NCBI GenBank assembly: GCA_036924285.1 | Contig: JAYKYS010000001.1 | Location: forward strand, 36,765,501 to 36,829,500 | Source of the DNA: Asterella californica | Lineage: Eukaryota > Streptophyta > Marchantiopsida > Marchantiales > Aytoniaceae | DNA: 64,000 nucleotides | Reading direction: 5' to 3' | Shown here: piece after piece, positions 12,401 to 24,717 of the stretch | How the letters are laid out: every line of letters starts with the position of its first letter | Position numbering within the stretch: the stretch's first letter is position 1 | Program-made: the position numbers and the translations under genes | The notes under the pieces: model-generated | The model's database searches: none | What the model saw: only the letters and a program-made list of their open reading frames with translations | Told to the model about the DNA's origin: nothing

Positions 12401-12759
12401 CTGAGAAGTCTAGAAGGGAGCAACTATTGGAGTTGGAGGAAGCACGAGTGGTGGCAATGGTTCAGATGAAGAAGGCGCAAGAACGTCAGAAGAAATATTA
12501 CGACAAGCGTCTCGGTAAGAGAGAAGTGAAGCCGTTCAAGGAAAGAGATATGGTAATGCTTTTTGATGCCATTAGGTATAAGAGAGCTAGAAAGAAGTTC
12601 CTTCCACGTTACTTTGGTCCTTTCATTGTCGAGAAGGTATGGAGTAATTTTACATATGACTTGAAAGAGCTAGGAGGACGAAGGTTTGACCGGGTGAATC
12701 ACGACAAGCTCAAGCTCTTCCATCAAAGGAAGTCACCGTTCACTCCGAGGACGGAGTGA
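9390..12759 (+). pseudogene. E2 pol: protease, RT, RNase H, integrase
   Basis: The protease carries DGGS near 9399. Reverse transcriptase (about 9960-10800) shows the FGLCNAPATFQRF motif and FIDDFCVYG near 10574. RNase H is near 11026-11330, and integrase runs about 11400-12340 with a His/Cys zinc region (CRTCDVCQAF), TDYLTKW and SDRGGEF. The tail has RYFGPF and ends at TGA 12757-12759. Breaks are a frameshift near 10200, another near 10740, TAG at 10813-10815, TAA at 11023-11025 and TGA at 12001-12003. After that last TGA the same frame continues intact for about 250 codons. The integrase TGA occupies the same codon as in E1. Confidence 0.88.
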
Positions 12760-12767
12760 AAACTTAG

Positions 12768-12779
12768 TCCGGGGGTAAA
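12768..12779 (+). promoter_or_regulatory. E2 polypurine tract
   Basis: CCGGGGGTAAA immediately precedes the TGTAACACC of the 3' LTR, matching the position and sequence seen in E1 and E6. Confidence 0.75.
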
Positions 12780-13559
12780 TGTAACACCTAGGGGTTGCCT
12801 AGTAGTAAATATGTGATAAGTTATAACTATGTGTGGTGAGTCTTCTAAATAAGTCCCAATGCTAGATCATACTCTAAGTTAGTGATAGATAACTAGGAGT
12901 AGTCACAGTTAGAGTTGGAGGTATTTGAGGATAGAATATTAGAATATTCTAAAATGTGAGAACTACTATTTTGTTTGGTTGTGCATAAAATGACAAGGAT
13001 GTGAATAATACACTCTTGTCTTATGCGTGACTGATTTTTATTGGTTGTAGAGACTTAAGGGTCAAACAATCAAGAGGGTTGTTGACCTTTTTGGCTCAAT
13101 TATGTGTTAGTATTTTGTCTTGTAAGGAGCAATCCGAGATTCCTTTATAGTTCTAGAAGAATCCTAATTATTAGAGTAGAGTCAAAAGAGGAGAAATCTA
13201 CTCTTGACTTAGGACTTTTACCTTTGACTTGGTCTCGGTAAATTGCAGTAAATCAGATTTACAATGATAAATCATGGTTACTATGGTAAATCTGCAGTAG
13301 TATAAATAGAGGGGTTGTGGAGTGATCCCTCATCCTCCCTTTGCCTTGTATTTGAAAGTCGTTAGGCCATATCTATAAAGGGTGTGTTTTTCATCTCTAC
13401 GTCTTCATGAGAGTTCTCGTTCCCAATGAGGAAGAGATATGAGAATGTTGAGAGTTGGATTTAGCCGAGGCCTCCTAGTTCCATGATGCGCCTCATCAAA
13501 GGCCATCAGAGGTTTACCCTGGGTGAGAGACAGGACCGGTAGCAAGCTTGAGGATCACA
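12780..13559 (+). repeat. E2 3' LTR
   Basis: It starts TGTAACACCTAGGGG and ends GGATCACA, 780 bases. A TATAAATA box is at 13301-13308. It is followed at once by GTCT, the right target duplication, and then by minus-strand gag of E3. Confidence 0.9.
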
Positions 13560-15200
13560 GTCTCTCCACAATTGTTACATGCTCCAGGAAGAGGGTTTAG
13601 AGGTCGTTGTGATGAAGAAGGTCGCCAGGGGATCCTGGTCTGTACATTACTAGCCCTGTCTCTAGGTGCATAACGATTATATTGAGCAAGAGGTGTAGGA
13701 GTGAATGATTGTATCGTCTCGATCTTACAGCAGGATTCTCCACTTGGATCGTGTAGATATCTCTCATCGTCTTCCCAGCCTGCCCAATTAACAGCTTGAA
13801 CATGCATACACTGATCTCTGGTGTGTCCGGAAGAGTTACAAAGGTTGCACCAAATGTTTGGCCGGGAAGCCGTAGGTTGCTTCCGCTTGTCCTTCTGGTT
13901 CAGAAGATGAACTTTTAGGTCGGCAAACTGCTTCAGCACTTCATCGATCCGAGGTCAAGTGCAGACTGAATGATCTGAGTCTGAGGAGTCTTCTGCACAA
14001 CTTCTTCCCTAGATCGTGTCTTCTCCTTCTTCTTCTTCCGTGTCATCTTCTCTTGTTCAAATTCAGATTCTGAACTTTCGACGATAGACAATTCAAAAAT
14101 AGAGGATGCTTCCGAAGCACTGTTATCAGTTTCAGTGGACTTGGACTTCCTCTTGGACTTCCTAGAAGACTTCTTCGACTTCTTGGACTTCTTCGAGGTC
14201 TTTCCTCTGTCTTTCGTCATATTCCGAATGATGTTCGAGGTTTCATACTGCTCTGCATGCTTCTGTACTTCTACTAAATCATCACCTCCTTCTCTTCTAC
14301 AGTACAACTGCATATCCTGAGACAATCCTCCCAAATACCAGTCCACGGCTTGCGGAGCACAATAACCGGATCTTCTTTGGTTTTGAAGGATGTGATCCAA
14401 GAGGTCTTCAAACCTCTCGGTGTAATCTCGCAGTGTCTCTTTTTTCTTTCGTTCGAGCCTTTGAAGTTTTATGAGGGTCATCCGGTCATAGCCCACTCCT
14501 CTGAACCTCTTCAGAAAAGCTGTCTTCAAAGTAGTCCAAGCGGCCATAACTAACTCATCATCCAATGCTTTACTCATCCATTTCCTTCCCTTCCTTATGA
14601 CAAACTAGGAAATGCACAGAGTCTGTAGGCATCAGTGTCTTCCTTGTTAGATCGAGAGATGGTCTCGAACATCGTGATGAAGTCATCAGCGTCAGCATCG
14701 TCGTCGTACGGATGATTCTTCTGCCGAGTGTGAGAAGCCATGTCGACTACCGTCTGATACGACTGCCAACTTCTTCCTCTATCAGGCCGAGGTGGTGGAG
14801 ATGATCTTCTTGAAGGCCTAGGTCTGTCTGAGTCACGAATGTCGTCTTCTGAGTCATAGCTGCTGTCGCTGCCACCTTCTGAGATATCTGTAACGATCCT
14901 CTCCAATCTTCCTTCTCCTTGAGAAGCCTCTCCTGCACTTGGGAAGATGTATTCCGCGTAACCAAAACCAAAATCTACTTTGTAAACGTGGTCACCCGGT
15001 TGGCTTTTGTCTTCTCCAAAGATAAAGCTCGAGATGGAAGGCTCTTCCAAATCTACTGATCGGATCTTCCTGAGCTCTTCTTCTTTCCTTTGGTGTTTCA
15101 GAGATACCTGCTGCTCTCTAGAAGCGGTTCGCTGGGGTGAATGTACCCACTCAAGGTCCTTACCCGTGCGTCTTCTACTTCTTTCTCTAGTCGGAGACAT
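13560..15200 (-). pseudogene. E3 gag, interrupted in its second zinc knuckle
   Basis: The frame opens MSPTRERSRRR and has a basic, Ser/Pro-rich N-terminal part. A gag domain follows (DADDFITMFE, AYRLCAFPSLS, then WTTLKTAFLKRF, TLRDYTERFEDLL), and then a strongly basic Lys/Ser run. One shift near 14590 and one near 13935 break the frame. A CCHC knuckle, CNLCNSSGHTRDQC, lies near 13850-13810. A second begins CNNCGET and stops at 13560. Removing E2 and E1, the next bases GTCCT (5885-5889) supply a Gly and the first base of the expected His, which supports insertion of E1 there. Gag would package element RNA; this copy is dead. Confidence 0.75.
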
Positions 15201-15540
15201 CCACCAGAGTGCTGAGAAGAGATGTCCCTCTTCTTCTAATATTGGATCTGGTAGACTGGAGATCTGAACAACCTATCACAAGTTTGGAACGTCTTCTTTT
15301 CCTGCTTCATGTAGCACTCACTGCAGTCTTCCAAGATCTAGTCTTCCAAGAAGCTCTTGGAAGCGGGGAAGCGGCTTCTTCCAATTCCTCCTGATGTGTC
15401 TCATCAACTTCTTACTGCGGTTCCTGTCTTCTAACAAGATAGAGTTCCACAGCACACTCAATTACACTCCAAGTTAGTCTCAGATGCGACTAACTACTGA
15501 CACACAGATCCACGAAGCTTAGAACAATCGTTACTAAGAT

Positions 15541-15562
15541 GAAATCCTCGGCAGCGGCGTCA
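15541..15562 (-). promoter_or_regulatory. E3 primer-binding site, tRNA-Asp type
   Basis: On the minus strand the bases read TGACGCCGCTGCCGAGGATT, close to the complement of a plant tRNA-Asp 3' end (TGGCGCCGTTGCCGGGGAT) with a few changes. It lies about 340 bases before the E3 gag start, where a primer site is expected, and marks the inner edge of an LTR. Confidence 0.6.
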
Positions 15563-15569
15563 AAATTAA

Positions 15570-17135
15570 TGAGTGCTACTATATGTAGTGTCTCAAGATT
15601 TCTCCTCTAGCCCATTTAGCATAAAAGATATCGTTGCTACAGAGGATTTGCACAAGTATCGCTGCTCTAAGTTCTAAGACCTGTTCCAACACACAAACAC
15701 ACAGGTTTTACCTAGAAATCTCATCTTCTCACCAAACCACACGGCTTCCAGATCCTTCAAAAGGTGCCTTAGACCCAAACAAACAACTACTACCTAAAAT
15801 ATCACACAACTATTCACTGGGAAACTCGAGAAGATGCTTCCTGCTTCCTGGTCACGGCTTTCAATCTTCCCACGACAATCTTCCAGAAACAATTTCAACT
15901 TCTAAGGGTTCAATTCGGCTTCTCACACCTCCAGAAGACTGCTCCTACTTCGTAGAGTCAAATTATCACTGTACATCACACATTGTTTCAATTTCCAACG
16001 GAGTTAGATCAATCACATGGTGTATGCCCCCTATAGCCTTCCCAAGCTTCTGTCTATAAGAAACGGTTTTCCTGCAACACTACAACAACATTCAGCTTCA
16101 CGGAAGCTCAATAGAAGGCTCGGAAGCTCACTAGAAGAAGATAGGAAGATGAGAAGATGAGAGAAGATGAGGAAGAAGAGAAAATCCAAACAAGAGGAAA
16201 CAAGATGAAAATGAGAAATTAAGACTCCGACATGCTTCTAGTCCAGATCTTGACTAACAAGCCATCTCTGCTTGTAATAATTTGGAGAGAAAGACCACAA
16301 ATTGACTTACAGTTACACAGTCTTCTACTCGAGGATGTCGTCTTCTGCTGTGGAAAGAAGGTTTTTTCTTCTTCTGTCGTTGCTCCGACTACTTTGTCGT
16401 CTAAGATCGCTTATCCATAAGATTGTCCGTACGTGGATCCGAAGTGCTCCACTGGATGAGATAAGCTTCTACTCTCCACAGCTTCTAACAATCACCGCCA
16501 CTCAAGAAGAAGGTTTCCCATGCACAATTGGGTGTGAATTCGAGGGGACCCACTGCCCAGAAGACATAGACAAAGCTTTTGCACTCAAATCTAAAATCAA
16601 TTCTCCGAGAAGAAGGTACATTGGTTTTGGGAAGCTCACTCCCTTCACTTCCTGCTCCTACTCCTCGACATACCAGCTTAAAGACAAGACTGCACGATGA
16701 TGCCGTTCCCTGCTTTAGGCTATCCATTATCTCTATCTACATCATCGATCCACTGCTGGCGGGGATGCAGATCACTTATGTGTATCCAAAATCTATTCGT
16801 ATGTCTCTCCCAACGAGTGTACTGTGTGTACTCTAGTATGTCACATGTGTGTGTACAGTAGTGTGCAACCACATGTGTTTGTACAGTAATGTGCTATGTG
16901 TGTACAGTAGTGTGTTCAAAAATCTTCCTAGGCATCGACCTTCTACTATCGCCTTGAGTCGCAGGAGAGATCCCCTCCAATCTCCAACGTGCAATCAGGA
17001 GAGATGGGTGCTGTCAGAAGACCACCACCTCACATGCAGTCGGCTCACTGCTCAGTTTGGAAACTTACTTTCTACTCCTAATGCTGTCTAATTTACCACA
17101 TGGACAGTCGTCTAAAAATACCAAGGAAACTGTCA
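15570..17135 (-). repeat. E3 LTR candidate / non-coding region
   Basis: The inner edge is set by the primer site. On the minus strand a TG occurs near 17135 (TGACAGTTTCCTTGG), shortly after the accessory ORF ends, and would open an LTR of about 1.6 kb. No second copy was found, so the outer edge is a guess. The stretch contains a low-complexity run with repeated GTGTACAGTA near 16840-16915 and many GAAGAC/GTCTTC hexamers. Plus-strand open frames here (15634-16700) show no domain and are not called. Confidence 0.35.
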
Positions 17136-17201
17136 CTTTCCAAGATAGCAGACCCGCTTTCTACCAAAATTAGCAAGTCAACTGTTTTCCTAACTTGCTG
17201 C

Positions 17202-17731
17202 TTACTCTATTTCGCTGGGTGCAATCTCTTCCTGATCGGTTCCTATCTGAACTCCTAAATCATCCTCTGATAAAGTGGGAAGCCCTGCTGGTACCTCGGG
17301 TGGGACTGAGATGGCTTCCTCCTCGATGTGCATGGCTTGCTCTTCTGGGATGAATTCAGAAGACGGAAGTGTCTTCTGGGAAGCTGAGTCCACTTGCGCT
17401 TCCTCACTCTTCTGCGACACTGATTCGACGCTGGGAGCTGAGGTGACTTCACAATGGTCAGAGGAAATCACCTCCTTCACTAGAAACACCTGGGAAGACA
17501 ACTCTGCTTCATGTCTTCCAAAAGACACCTTGTCTTCCGGGGCTTCTTCTGAGATCTTCTCGGCTTCCAGCGCTATCACTACCAAGTGGACAGCGAGGTC
17601 GAACTCCTCTTTCTCCAAATCTTCTCCGATCGCTGGTCCTGGAGCATGAGAAGATGTAGTTGCTGGCTGTGGAATTGAGGGAAGACCGTAAAGAGTCTTC
17701 AAGCCTTCAATCTGTCGAAGAGAAGACACTA
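17202..17731 (-). pseudogene. E3 accessory ORF, C-terminal part
   Basis: The minus-strand frame ends at 17202 with ...APSEIE and is very acidic, rich in Glu, Ser and Pro, with no recognised domain. It starts without its own N-terminus because E4/E5 joins at about 17737. The N-terminal portion lies at 26721-25795 across the inserted unit. The reading frames on the two sides are offset by one, so the ORF was damaged at or before the insertion. The position just ahead of an LTR-like region fits an ORF placed between pol and the 3' LTR. Confidence 0.5.
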
Positions 17732-17736
17732 CTCAG

Positions 17737-20700
17737 TAAAGAACTGAGTAAACAGAAGAATGGAGCAGAACTGGGTCAAGAAAAGCTGGTGAAGATAAAG
17801 GACAAAGTCTCTTCACCTAAAGATAGAAGATCAGCCGAATCTCGAAGACAGGTAACTGAGCAAAAGATGAAGACTGCTCAAGTGGTAAGCCCCCACTACA
17901 ATTGTAGTAGAGGACTTATTGAACCAACAGGCTAACACAACAATAAAGCAGTTGGTCGAAGACAATAGGCTGTACATGAAGTTGTTGCTAGCAGCTTTAA
18001 GAAAACCAGCAAAAGCTAGAAGCTAGAACGAAGAAGTTGCCTTCAGTGTTTCAAGTGGGGTTGGAGGACTTAAGATCCCCAGAAGTAGACATAGAAATAG
18101 ATGGATGTCTAATAAAGCATGTGCCTATAGACTCTGGTTCTAGTGTGAACATTATTACAGAGGATACAACACATGGATTGAGATACACAAAATTCGAATC
18201 AACACCAAGAGTGTTGAGGATGGCTGATCAGAGCCGACGAAGACCATTGGGAGTACTGCGAGATATCCCTACGACAATTGGTGGGATAATCTTCAAACTT
18301 ACTTATATTGTACTAAGGCCATTGATTAAGTCTGGCTATGGAGTGCTTATAGGTCGACCTTGGCTATACGGTGCTAAGGTAATTACTGACTGGTATAAGC
18401 AGAAGTTATCCTTTAATGATCCTATGAAACCTAAAGATAAGAGTATCTCTGTAAGCTGGAAGAAGATGTCACACCAGGGTGAGATATCTTCAACAGATTC
18501 AGGATACACTTCGGAAGAAGGCTCCTCGTCTTCAAGCACTAGCTCAGAGATGAAGGATCAGGACCCTACATAGTTGTGAACTACTTACAATGTTATGAGG
18601 TAGAAGAAGAAGAAGCATGTGAAGGGCCTGATGAAGAATATCAATCACTGTTAGGCCAGAGAAGTTCAGAGATAAGCCACACCGAAGGAATGATACTGAA
18701 GTCAGCAACAATGGATTTGGTCCTCGAAGAAGAGAAGGTCTTGAAGATCGCAGCGAAGTTACAAGGAGCCAAATTGGAGGTGTACCACGACATGTTAACA
18801 TACTACCAGGATGTCTTCGCTTGGAAGATAGAAGACATGAAGGGTATTCCTGCGACGTGGGGTCAACATCGAATTGACCTGCTGGAAAACTCTATACCTA
18901 TGAGACAACGACAGTATCGGCTAAACCCGAAATACTCCCTCTTAGTCAAGGATGAGATTGATAAGTACTTAAGTGCTGGTATTATCTTTCCCGTCCTTAG
19001 CAGTGAATGGGTATCACCTATAGTGATAGTACCCAAGAAGAAGACTGGTAAAATTAGAGTATGTCAAGATTTTCAAAAACTGAATGCAACAACTAAGAAA
19101 GACCATCACCTCTTACTTTTTACAGATTCTATTTTGGATAGGGTAACGGGTCATGAGTGTTATAGTTTTCTTGATGGATTTTCAGGGTATAATCAAGTAT
19201 CCATTAGGGAAGAAGACAAAGACAAGACTACTTTTACCACTGACTGCGGTACTTTTGCTTATCATAAGATGCCCTTCGGTTTGTGTAATGCTCCTGCCAC
19301 ATTTCAAAGAATGATGACAATCATTTTTTAGGAGTTTAGAAATTACATTTCTTAGAAATTTTTTAGATGATTTTTGTGTTTTTGGTCCAAGGGAAGATCA
19401 TATAAATTCCTTGGCTGTAGTTTTTCAGCGTTGTAGGGATGCATAGTTGGCATTACATCCAGAAAAATATTTCTTTGCCATGACAGAAGGCATCCTATTA
19501 GGACATAGAGTCTCGCAGCGAGGCATTGAAGTAGATGTAGATAATGTCCAAGTTATAGTAGCTTTGGATCCTCCCTCTAATGTTAGCGAGTTGCGGGGAT
19601 TCTTATGACATGTGGGTTATTATCGGAGGTTTATCAAAGACTATGCAACCTCGGCAGCACCACTAACAGAATTGTTGAAGAAGTCTACTGAGTACGTTTG
19701 GCAGGAACAGAGACAGAAGGCTTTTGAAACGCTGAAGATGAAGTTGATTGAAGCTCCAATCATGAGAGCACCAGATTGGAGCCTACTTTCAAGTGTATGT
19801 GGATACATCAACATTCGCTATTGGAGTGGTACTGAGTCAGAAAGACAGTGAAAAAATAGATCACCCGATTTACTATGCAAGTAGATAGCTGTCTGCCGCA
19901 GAGAAGAATTACTCTACCACAGAACGTGAAGCTCTAGGAATGGTGTATTCAGTTAGAAAATTTCGACACTACTTGTTGGGTTGCGAGTTTGTATTCTACG
20001 TGGATCACTATGCTTTAAAACATCTGGTGCAAAAATCTGATTTGTCGGGAAAAATAGCATGATGGATGTTATTACTGCAGGAGTTCAAATTCACAGTTCA
20101 AACTCGGGCAAGTAAACATCATGAGAATGCAGACTATTTGTCCCGATTGCGAACAGGAGAAAGATAAGATAACGTAGCAGATGATTTTTCAGATGAAGAA
20201 CTCTTTCAACTGACAGCAGCTCCTTCGAGTAGGTATCATGAGATATACAGATACTTGTCTACGTTGCAGTGTCTCGAAGGAATGGGTTGAGCAGCGCACG
20301 GTGTTCATACACAAAGTCGGACCATATGAGCTAAAGAGTGACATTCTGTTCAAGAAGGGGACCGATGATGAACTACGAAGATGCTTGGAGGAGGAAGAAG
20401 TAGGAAGGGTAGTGGACGCCATGCATTCTGAATCAGCAGGAGGACATTATGCCCTTCGCAACACAGTGAAGAAGATTTTGGATGTAAGATACTGGTGGCC
20501 CACCATGTACAAAGATGTGCAAGCAATCATTCATTAAGAGGTGTGATAGTTGCCAGCGAGTAGGTAAGCCTACTCGAACTACTCAGTGGTCACTCCATCC
20601 TATCTTATCTCTTGCACCATTCGAGAAGTGAGGAATTGATTTTGTGGGATCTATTCAGCCAGCAACAAAGAAGATACGCAGAAGATACATATTGGTGGCT

Positions 20701-21476
20701 ACAGATTATGCAACCAAGTGGGTGGAAGCTGAAGCAACGAAGAAAGATGATGCGATGACAATGACAGCTTTTCTACACAAGAATATCATCACCAGGTTTG
20801 GATGTCCATTGGAACTAGTGAGTGATAGGGGTATTTGAACAATACCATAGGGGCATTGACAGAGTATTTTTAGATCAAACATCGAAAGACTACTCCGTAT
20901 AACCCTAAGACGAATGGACTTACGGAGAAAAGCAATGGGTTGTTGTGTAAGATTTTGAACAAAGTGACTGTCAATCATGCTTATGATTGGGACACCAAGT
21001 TGGATGCAGCACTCTGGGCATTCAGAAATACAGAGAAGATAACAACGCGACAGACGCTGTTCTTCTTAGCTTACGGAATGCATCCCATTATGCCTATTGA
21101 GTTCGAAACCCTTACTTACATGATTCTATCGCAGGATAGGCTGTCTGCAGAAGATAGTCAGCTCATCAGACTGCAAAATTTGATGACAGTAGAAGAAAAT
21201 CGTGAAGCATCTCTGGAGTTAACTAAGGACATACAAGAAAAACGAAAAGAGATATACGATAAGAAGTTGAGAAAAGTAGATGTGAATAACGGAGATTTAA
21301 TCTTGCTATATGATAGTAGACATATTAAGTTTCCAGGAAAGTTACAGCTACGATGGATGGGACCATACAAAGTTTCAGAATGTTACGGTAATGGATTAGT
21401 CCAACTTGAAGACTTAGAAGGAAATCTTTTTGCTACAAGAGTGAATGGGAGAAGAATCAAGCGGTATTACTGCTGA
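17737..21476 (+). pseudogene. E4 pol: protease, RT, RNase H, integrase
   Basis: A linker with LLNQQANTTIKQLVEDN precedes a protease with IDSGSSVNII near 18127 and LIGRPWLYGA. Reverse transcriptase (about 18720-19400) has MPFGLCNAPATFQRM, then LDDFCVFG after a shift near 19330. RNase H (about 19795-20040) has YVDTSTFAIG. Integrase (about 20420-21200) has GGHYALRNTV, CDSCQRVG, TDYATKWVEA and SDRG. The C-terminus has LRWMGPYKV, a GPY/F-type motif, and ends at TGA 21474-21476. There are many stops, several of them Gln or Arg codons changed to TAG or TGA (for example in YYASR*LSAAEKN and SGKIA*W). It is clearly diverged from E1/E2/E6 and belongs to another Ty3/gypsy lineage. Confidence 0.85.
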
Positions 21477-21499
21477 TGTGTTCGCGGGATCGCTCACAT

Positions 21500-21513
21500 C
21501 TGGGGGAGAAGTA
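21500..21513 (+). promoter_or_regulatory. E4 polypurine tract candidate
   Basis: TCTGGGGGAGAAGTA follows the pol stop by about 25 bases and is followed by TGTAGAGCCC at 21514, which has the form of an LTR start. If correct, the accessory ORF at 22112-23789 would lie inside a very long LTR; if not, it is an internal purine run. The two cannot be separated without a second LTR copy. Confidence 0.45.
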
Positions 21514-22111
21514 TGTAGAGCCCACTTTTTCAATTTTTGATCAAAGAAGCTCGAAATGTATAAGTTTGTAGAAGAAATAAGAAGATAGAAGACAAATAGC
21601 GTAGTTACAATGAAGAAGAACAATTGTGAAGAGTCTTCTTAAGAAGAGTCTTCGGAAGAAGACCTTCACATGAAATATCTGAACAGAAAATAGAGAAAGA
21701 AGACTTCTTCAGAATACATTCCTTGAAGTATAATCTCTTCACGGATAGTCAGTAAGAGTTATAGCAGAAGATGGTGGGGCAAGAACGAGCTATCTAGCTG
21801 AAGAGGGGCAGGAAATGCAAGGGGCGAAGACGAAGACAGTCTGCGCATACCTTTGTCAGTCCTATAGCGAGGAACGAGTGATGACTTCGGCACGTGTGAG
21901 AAGTTCGAACTTAATTATTTACTCGGAATCCTAGCTCATTATCCAAATCTACTTTTAGCGCACAGCGATTTCACATCTGCAGAGAGAGTTCAGGCGGAGA
22001 TAGTGAAATTTGGACGAAGGCTCACATTTGGGCGAAGGTTAACTTGAGCGAAGGTTAGCGCATTAGATGAAGATCATATCAGAGTTCATACAATCATCTT
22101 CGTAGAGTGCG
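21514..22111 (+). other. Spacer between E4 pol and accessory ORF
   Basis: No gene is seen. The text is rich in GAAGAC/GTCTTC hexamers and contains near-repeats such as GGCGAAGG, which also recur after the accessory ORF. Confidence 0.4.
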
Positions 22112-23789
22112 ATGTCTGTCACTTCAAAGTTACCACGCATTCGAGCCTTTGAGTTAGACCAGGAGGAGCTCAAGCATCTTCGGCCGAAGCTGAAGGAGCT
22201 AGGCTTGAGTTTCTTGACATGGGGAGGTTGGACCCGAGCTATCTGGCAAGTTCATCAGCCAGATATGAATGTGTGAAGACCATGGCGGCGAAGACAGGTA
22301 TGCAAGACCAAGGAATTGGACGATCAAGAATTGGAAGAAGATCTTGCTCGACGAAGCGGACGAAAAGGGAGATCTGCTCTTCGATCATGCGTCGATGAAG
22401 AGCCTGGTGAAGGAGAGCCAGGACTATGGGGAGCTCTTCGTCCATCCAGTTCATCCGACGAATGGCTACAAGTTAACCGATTATCGAGATCTAGTGAAGA
22501 GGAAGATCGCCCAAGCGGTGATGTTAATTTTGAGTCCGAGGCGGACAACATACTTGTCTGCGTGGAAAGTATGCTTCTTCGAGAACATCTTCGCCGGTAA
22601 GCGTGCACATTGAGCGAAGATCTTCCACCAGGAGGTATAACGAATATGAACGAAGCAAGACTACGTCTAGTTAGGAGGATTTGTCAGTGTCTTTTACTTC
22701 GGTATGAGATAGCTCACGGAGAAGGACGCCAGACAGTTGAGATTTGGTGAAGACGAAGAGTGCGAGGACGAAGACCTTTCGTCAGTCCATGAAGAGGGAG
22801 CACCAAGAGAAGCAACTCAGCAATTGGAGACTTCACCGAAGGCACCTGCCAAAGTCACACCTGAGACACCACCGGTGGAGGACACCCCCGAGACAGCGGA
22901 AGACATGGAGAAGCGACGCAGCAAGAGGAAGCGGAGCCTTCCAACTTCGCCAAAGGAGAAGCCGCAGGAGAAGTCGAAGGCGAGGAAGAAAACTAAGGGG
23001 ACCAAGAAGGAGACTGTCGAGCTAAGTAGCTCAGGGGCGAAGATGGAAGGTGTAACCATCTTCGGTGAAGGGACTTCAGAAGGACCAGCACTTGGTGAAA
23101 GTGACAAGTTCCGGAGAGCGATGCTATTCGGCGAAGAGGTTGTAGTCCTCATACTTAGACTTCTAGAGGAGAACAAGGCCGAGTATGAAGACGAAGTGGG
23201 GAAGAAGCTATCTTTGCCTGAATTGCTTGCCGCGGTACACTTCAACAAGCGGAACTGGCAGCAGGAGAAGAACAACCTTCGTGAAGAGACGAGGAATGCA
23301 ACGAAGCTTCGGTTGGAGCAGGAGAAGGAACTCGAAGATCTTCAGCGTCAATGCGAGGAGGTCAAGACTACTTTGAAGACGAAGAACGAGGAGCTTAAGG
23401 TCTCAATGAAGAGCTTCTCCGATCACCTTAAGGAGTTATCAAATGAGAAGGCTGAACTGCAACGAAGTCGTGAAGAGTTCCAAGTTACAGTTGTAGAGCT
23501 TACAAAAGAAAAGGAAGATCTTCGGACGAAGGTTGAAGACTCCGAAGACCTTCGGAAGAAGTTGATGCCGGTTCTATCTACATATGTGACTTCAGGGCTT
23601 GATTCTGAAGAGCTTGGTCTTCTTTGAACGCTGAAGGCGGAGGTAGTACAAGCGGACGTGAACCCGGATGGTGTGAAAGCGCGCCTTTCTAGACTTAGGC
23701 AGAAGGTAGATAGGGAGTTAGGAGAGATACGAGCGAACGTGAAAGTTCAGTTAGAAGGGTTCAGAGCACAATTAGGCTTAGGAGTGTAG
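22112..23789 (+). pseudogene. E4 accessory ORF: N-terminal domain plus coiled coil
   Basis: It starts MSVTSKLPRIRAFELD and is broken by TGA at 22274-22276, by a frame change into the segment with NWKKILLDEADEKG and SAWKVCFFENIFAG (ends 22613), and by a disrupted stretch before a long frame at 22737-23627. One further TGA at 23625 precedes 53 more codons in the same frame to TAG at 23787. The middle is basic and Pro/Lys-rich; the C-terminal 150 residues form a clear heptad-type coiled coil (LEQEKELEDLQRQCEEV). The N-terminal pattern, a KELGLSFLTWGGWT-like stretch and later NWKKILLDE, parallels the minus-strand ORF at 26721-25795 (KELDLDFFLWDW, SWKTIFLDDG). The function is unknown. It may resemble the plant mobile domain ORFs of other retroelements, but I could not confirm this. 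Confidence 0.55.
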
Positions 23790-24717
23790 ATTCAGTGAAG
23801 ATGAAGATAGATCGTAAGGTAGTGAAGGTCTTCCGCCTTCTTAGGAAGATAAGCAGTTAGCTTAGTTAGAATTCAGTTAGGTTAAGAAGAAGAAGTATAT
23901 AAGCAGCGCGATTCTCAGCCCTCGTGCCTCTTTTCCATGTTTTCAGTTCTTTGTTAATTAATTTTCATTTCCCAAAAGTGGTGAGCGATGTTGTGAATGT
24001 TTTGGGCGAAGATATTTTCCTCCAAATATTCGGAGTTTGCTGTCGTTGATATAATTCTGATTGACGAAGATCTTTGCCGTTAGACTTGAACGTAGAGACT
24101 TCGGAGTAGAGACTTGGAAGAGACTTCGGCCGAAGGTGAACTTCTGTTCTTCGCGAAGGTATTTGAACGAAGATCTGAGAACAAATCAGTTACTGTGAAG
24201 TGGAAGAGATAAGTTAAATTGTAAGGAGAGTTTGGAATATGGTGGCTTCTTCTTAAGAATGCCTTCTTCAAATAAGTGGGGTCTTTAAGAGTGAGGATTT
24301 AGTTGGAAGAATACTCCTTAGGAAGAGTAGGGGCTTAGCCTTGGAACCTTGATGTGAAGTCTGTATTCTTCTGTCTTTTCAGAAGAAGCCTAGTAACATT
24401 TCAGCAGTATTTTACATTCTTCATTCATTCACACAATTGTCTTCTCAAATCTTTTGTTTGTATTGTTGGAAGGGTCCCTGATCAAGAACTATTTCATTGT
24501 CGTTTGTATTCAATTTGTCAGTTGTGCTTGAGTTTGATTTCTTATCAGACTTAAACTCTCATCCGGATATTATTCTATCCATGAGAATAACAAAAAACTA
24601 TATGAATTATCATTGTGACGTTGTAGTACTGTGTTTTATGTAATTATTAACTGTATCTTCGTGAGAACGATTTTAATTTACTATTTCTGATACTTTGTGT
24701 TTCTCTGGGTTGTTACA
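23790..24717 (+). promoter_or_regulatory. E4/E5 promoter and leader region
   Basis: A TATA box, TATATAA, lies at 23896-23902, about 100 bases after the accessory ORF. The following 800 bases have no gene. Two pyrimidine-rich runs ending in CAG (near 24545 and TTTCTCTGGGTTGTTACAG at 24718) look like 3' splice sites, the second just ahead of the recognisable gag. No primer-binding site was found, so LTR ends cannot be placed. Confidence 0.4.

Larger units (their letters stand above)
5894..13559 (+). mobile_element. E2: full-length Ty3/gypsy retrotransposon
   Basis: Two direct LTRs (5894-6645 and 12780-13559) enclose a primer site, leader, ORF0, gag, protease, reverse transcriptase, RNase H, integrase and polypurine tract. 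The four bases GTCT flank both sides (5890-5893 and 13560-13563), a target duplication. It sits nine bases beyond the end of the E1 LTR, so it entered after E1. The LTRs differ by scattered substitutions plus two larger length differences, so the insertion is not very recent. Several frameshifts and stops make it non-autonomous now. No chromodomain could be recognised after the integrase. Confidence 0.92.

Noticed and set aside
12757..12779. Possible chromodomain after the E2 integrase
   Set aside because: The frame ends shortly after the GPY/F-like motif, leaving no room for a chromodomain.
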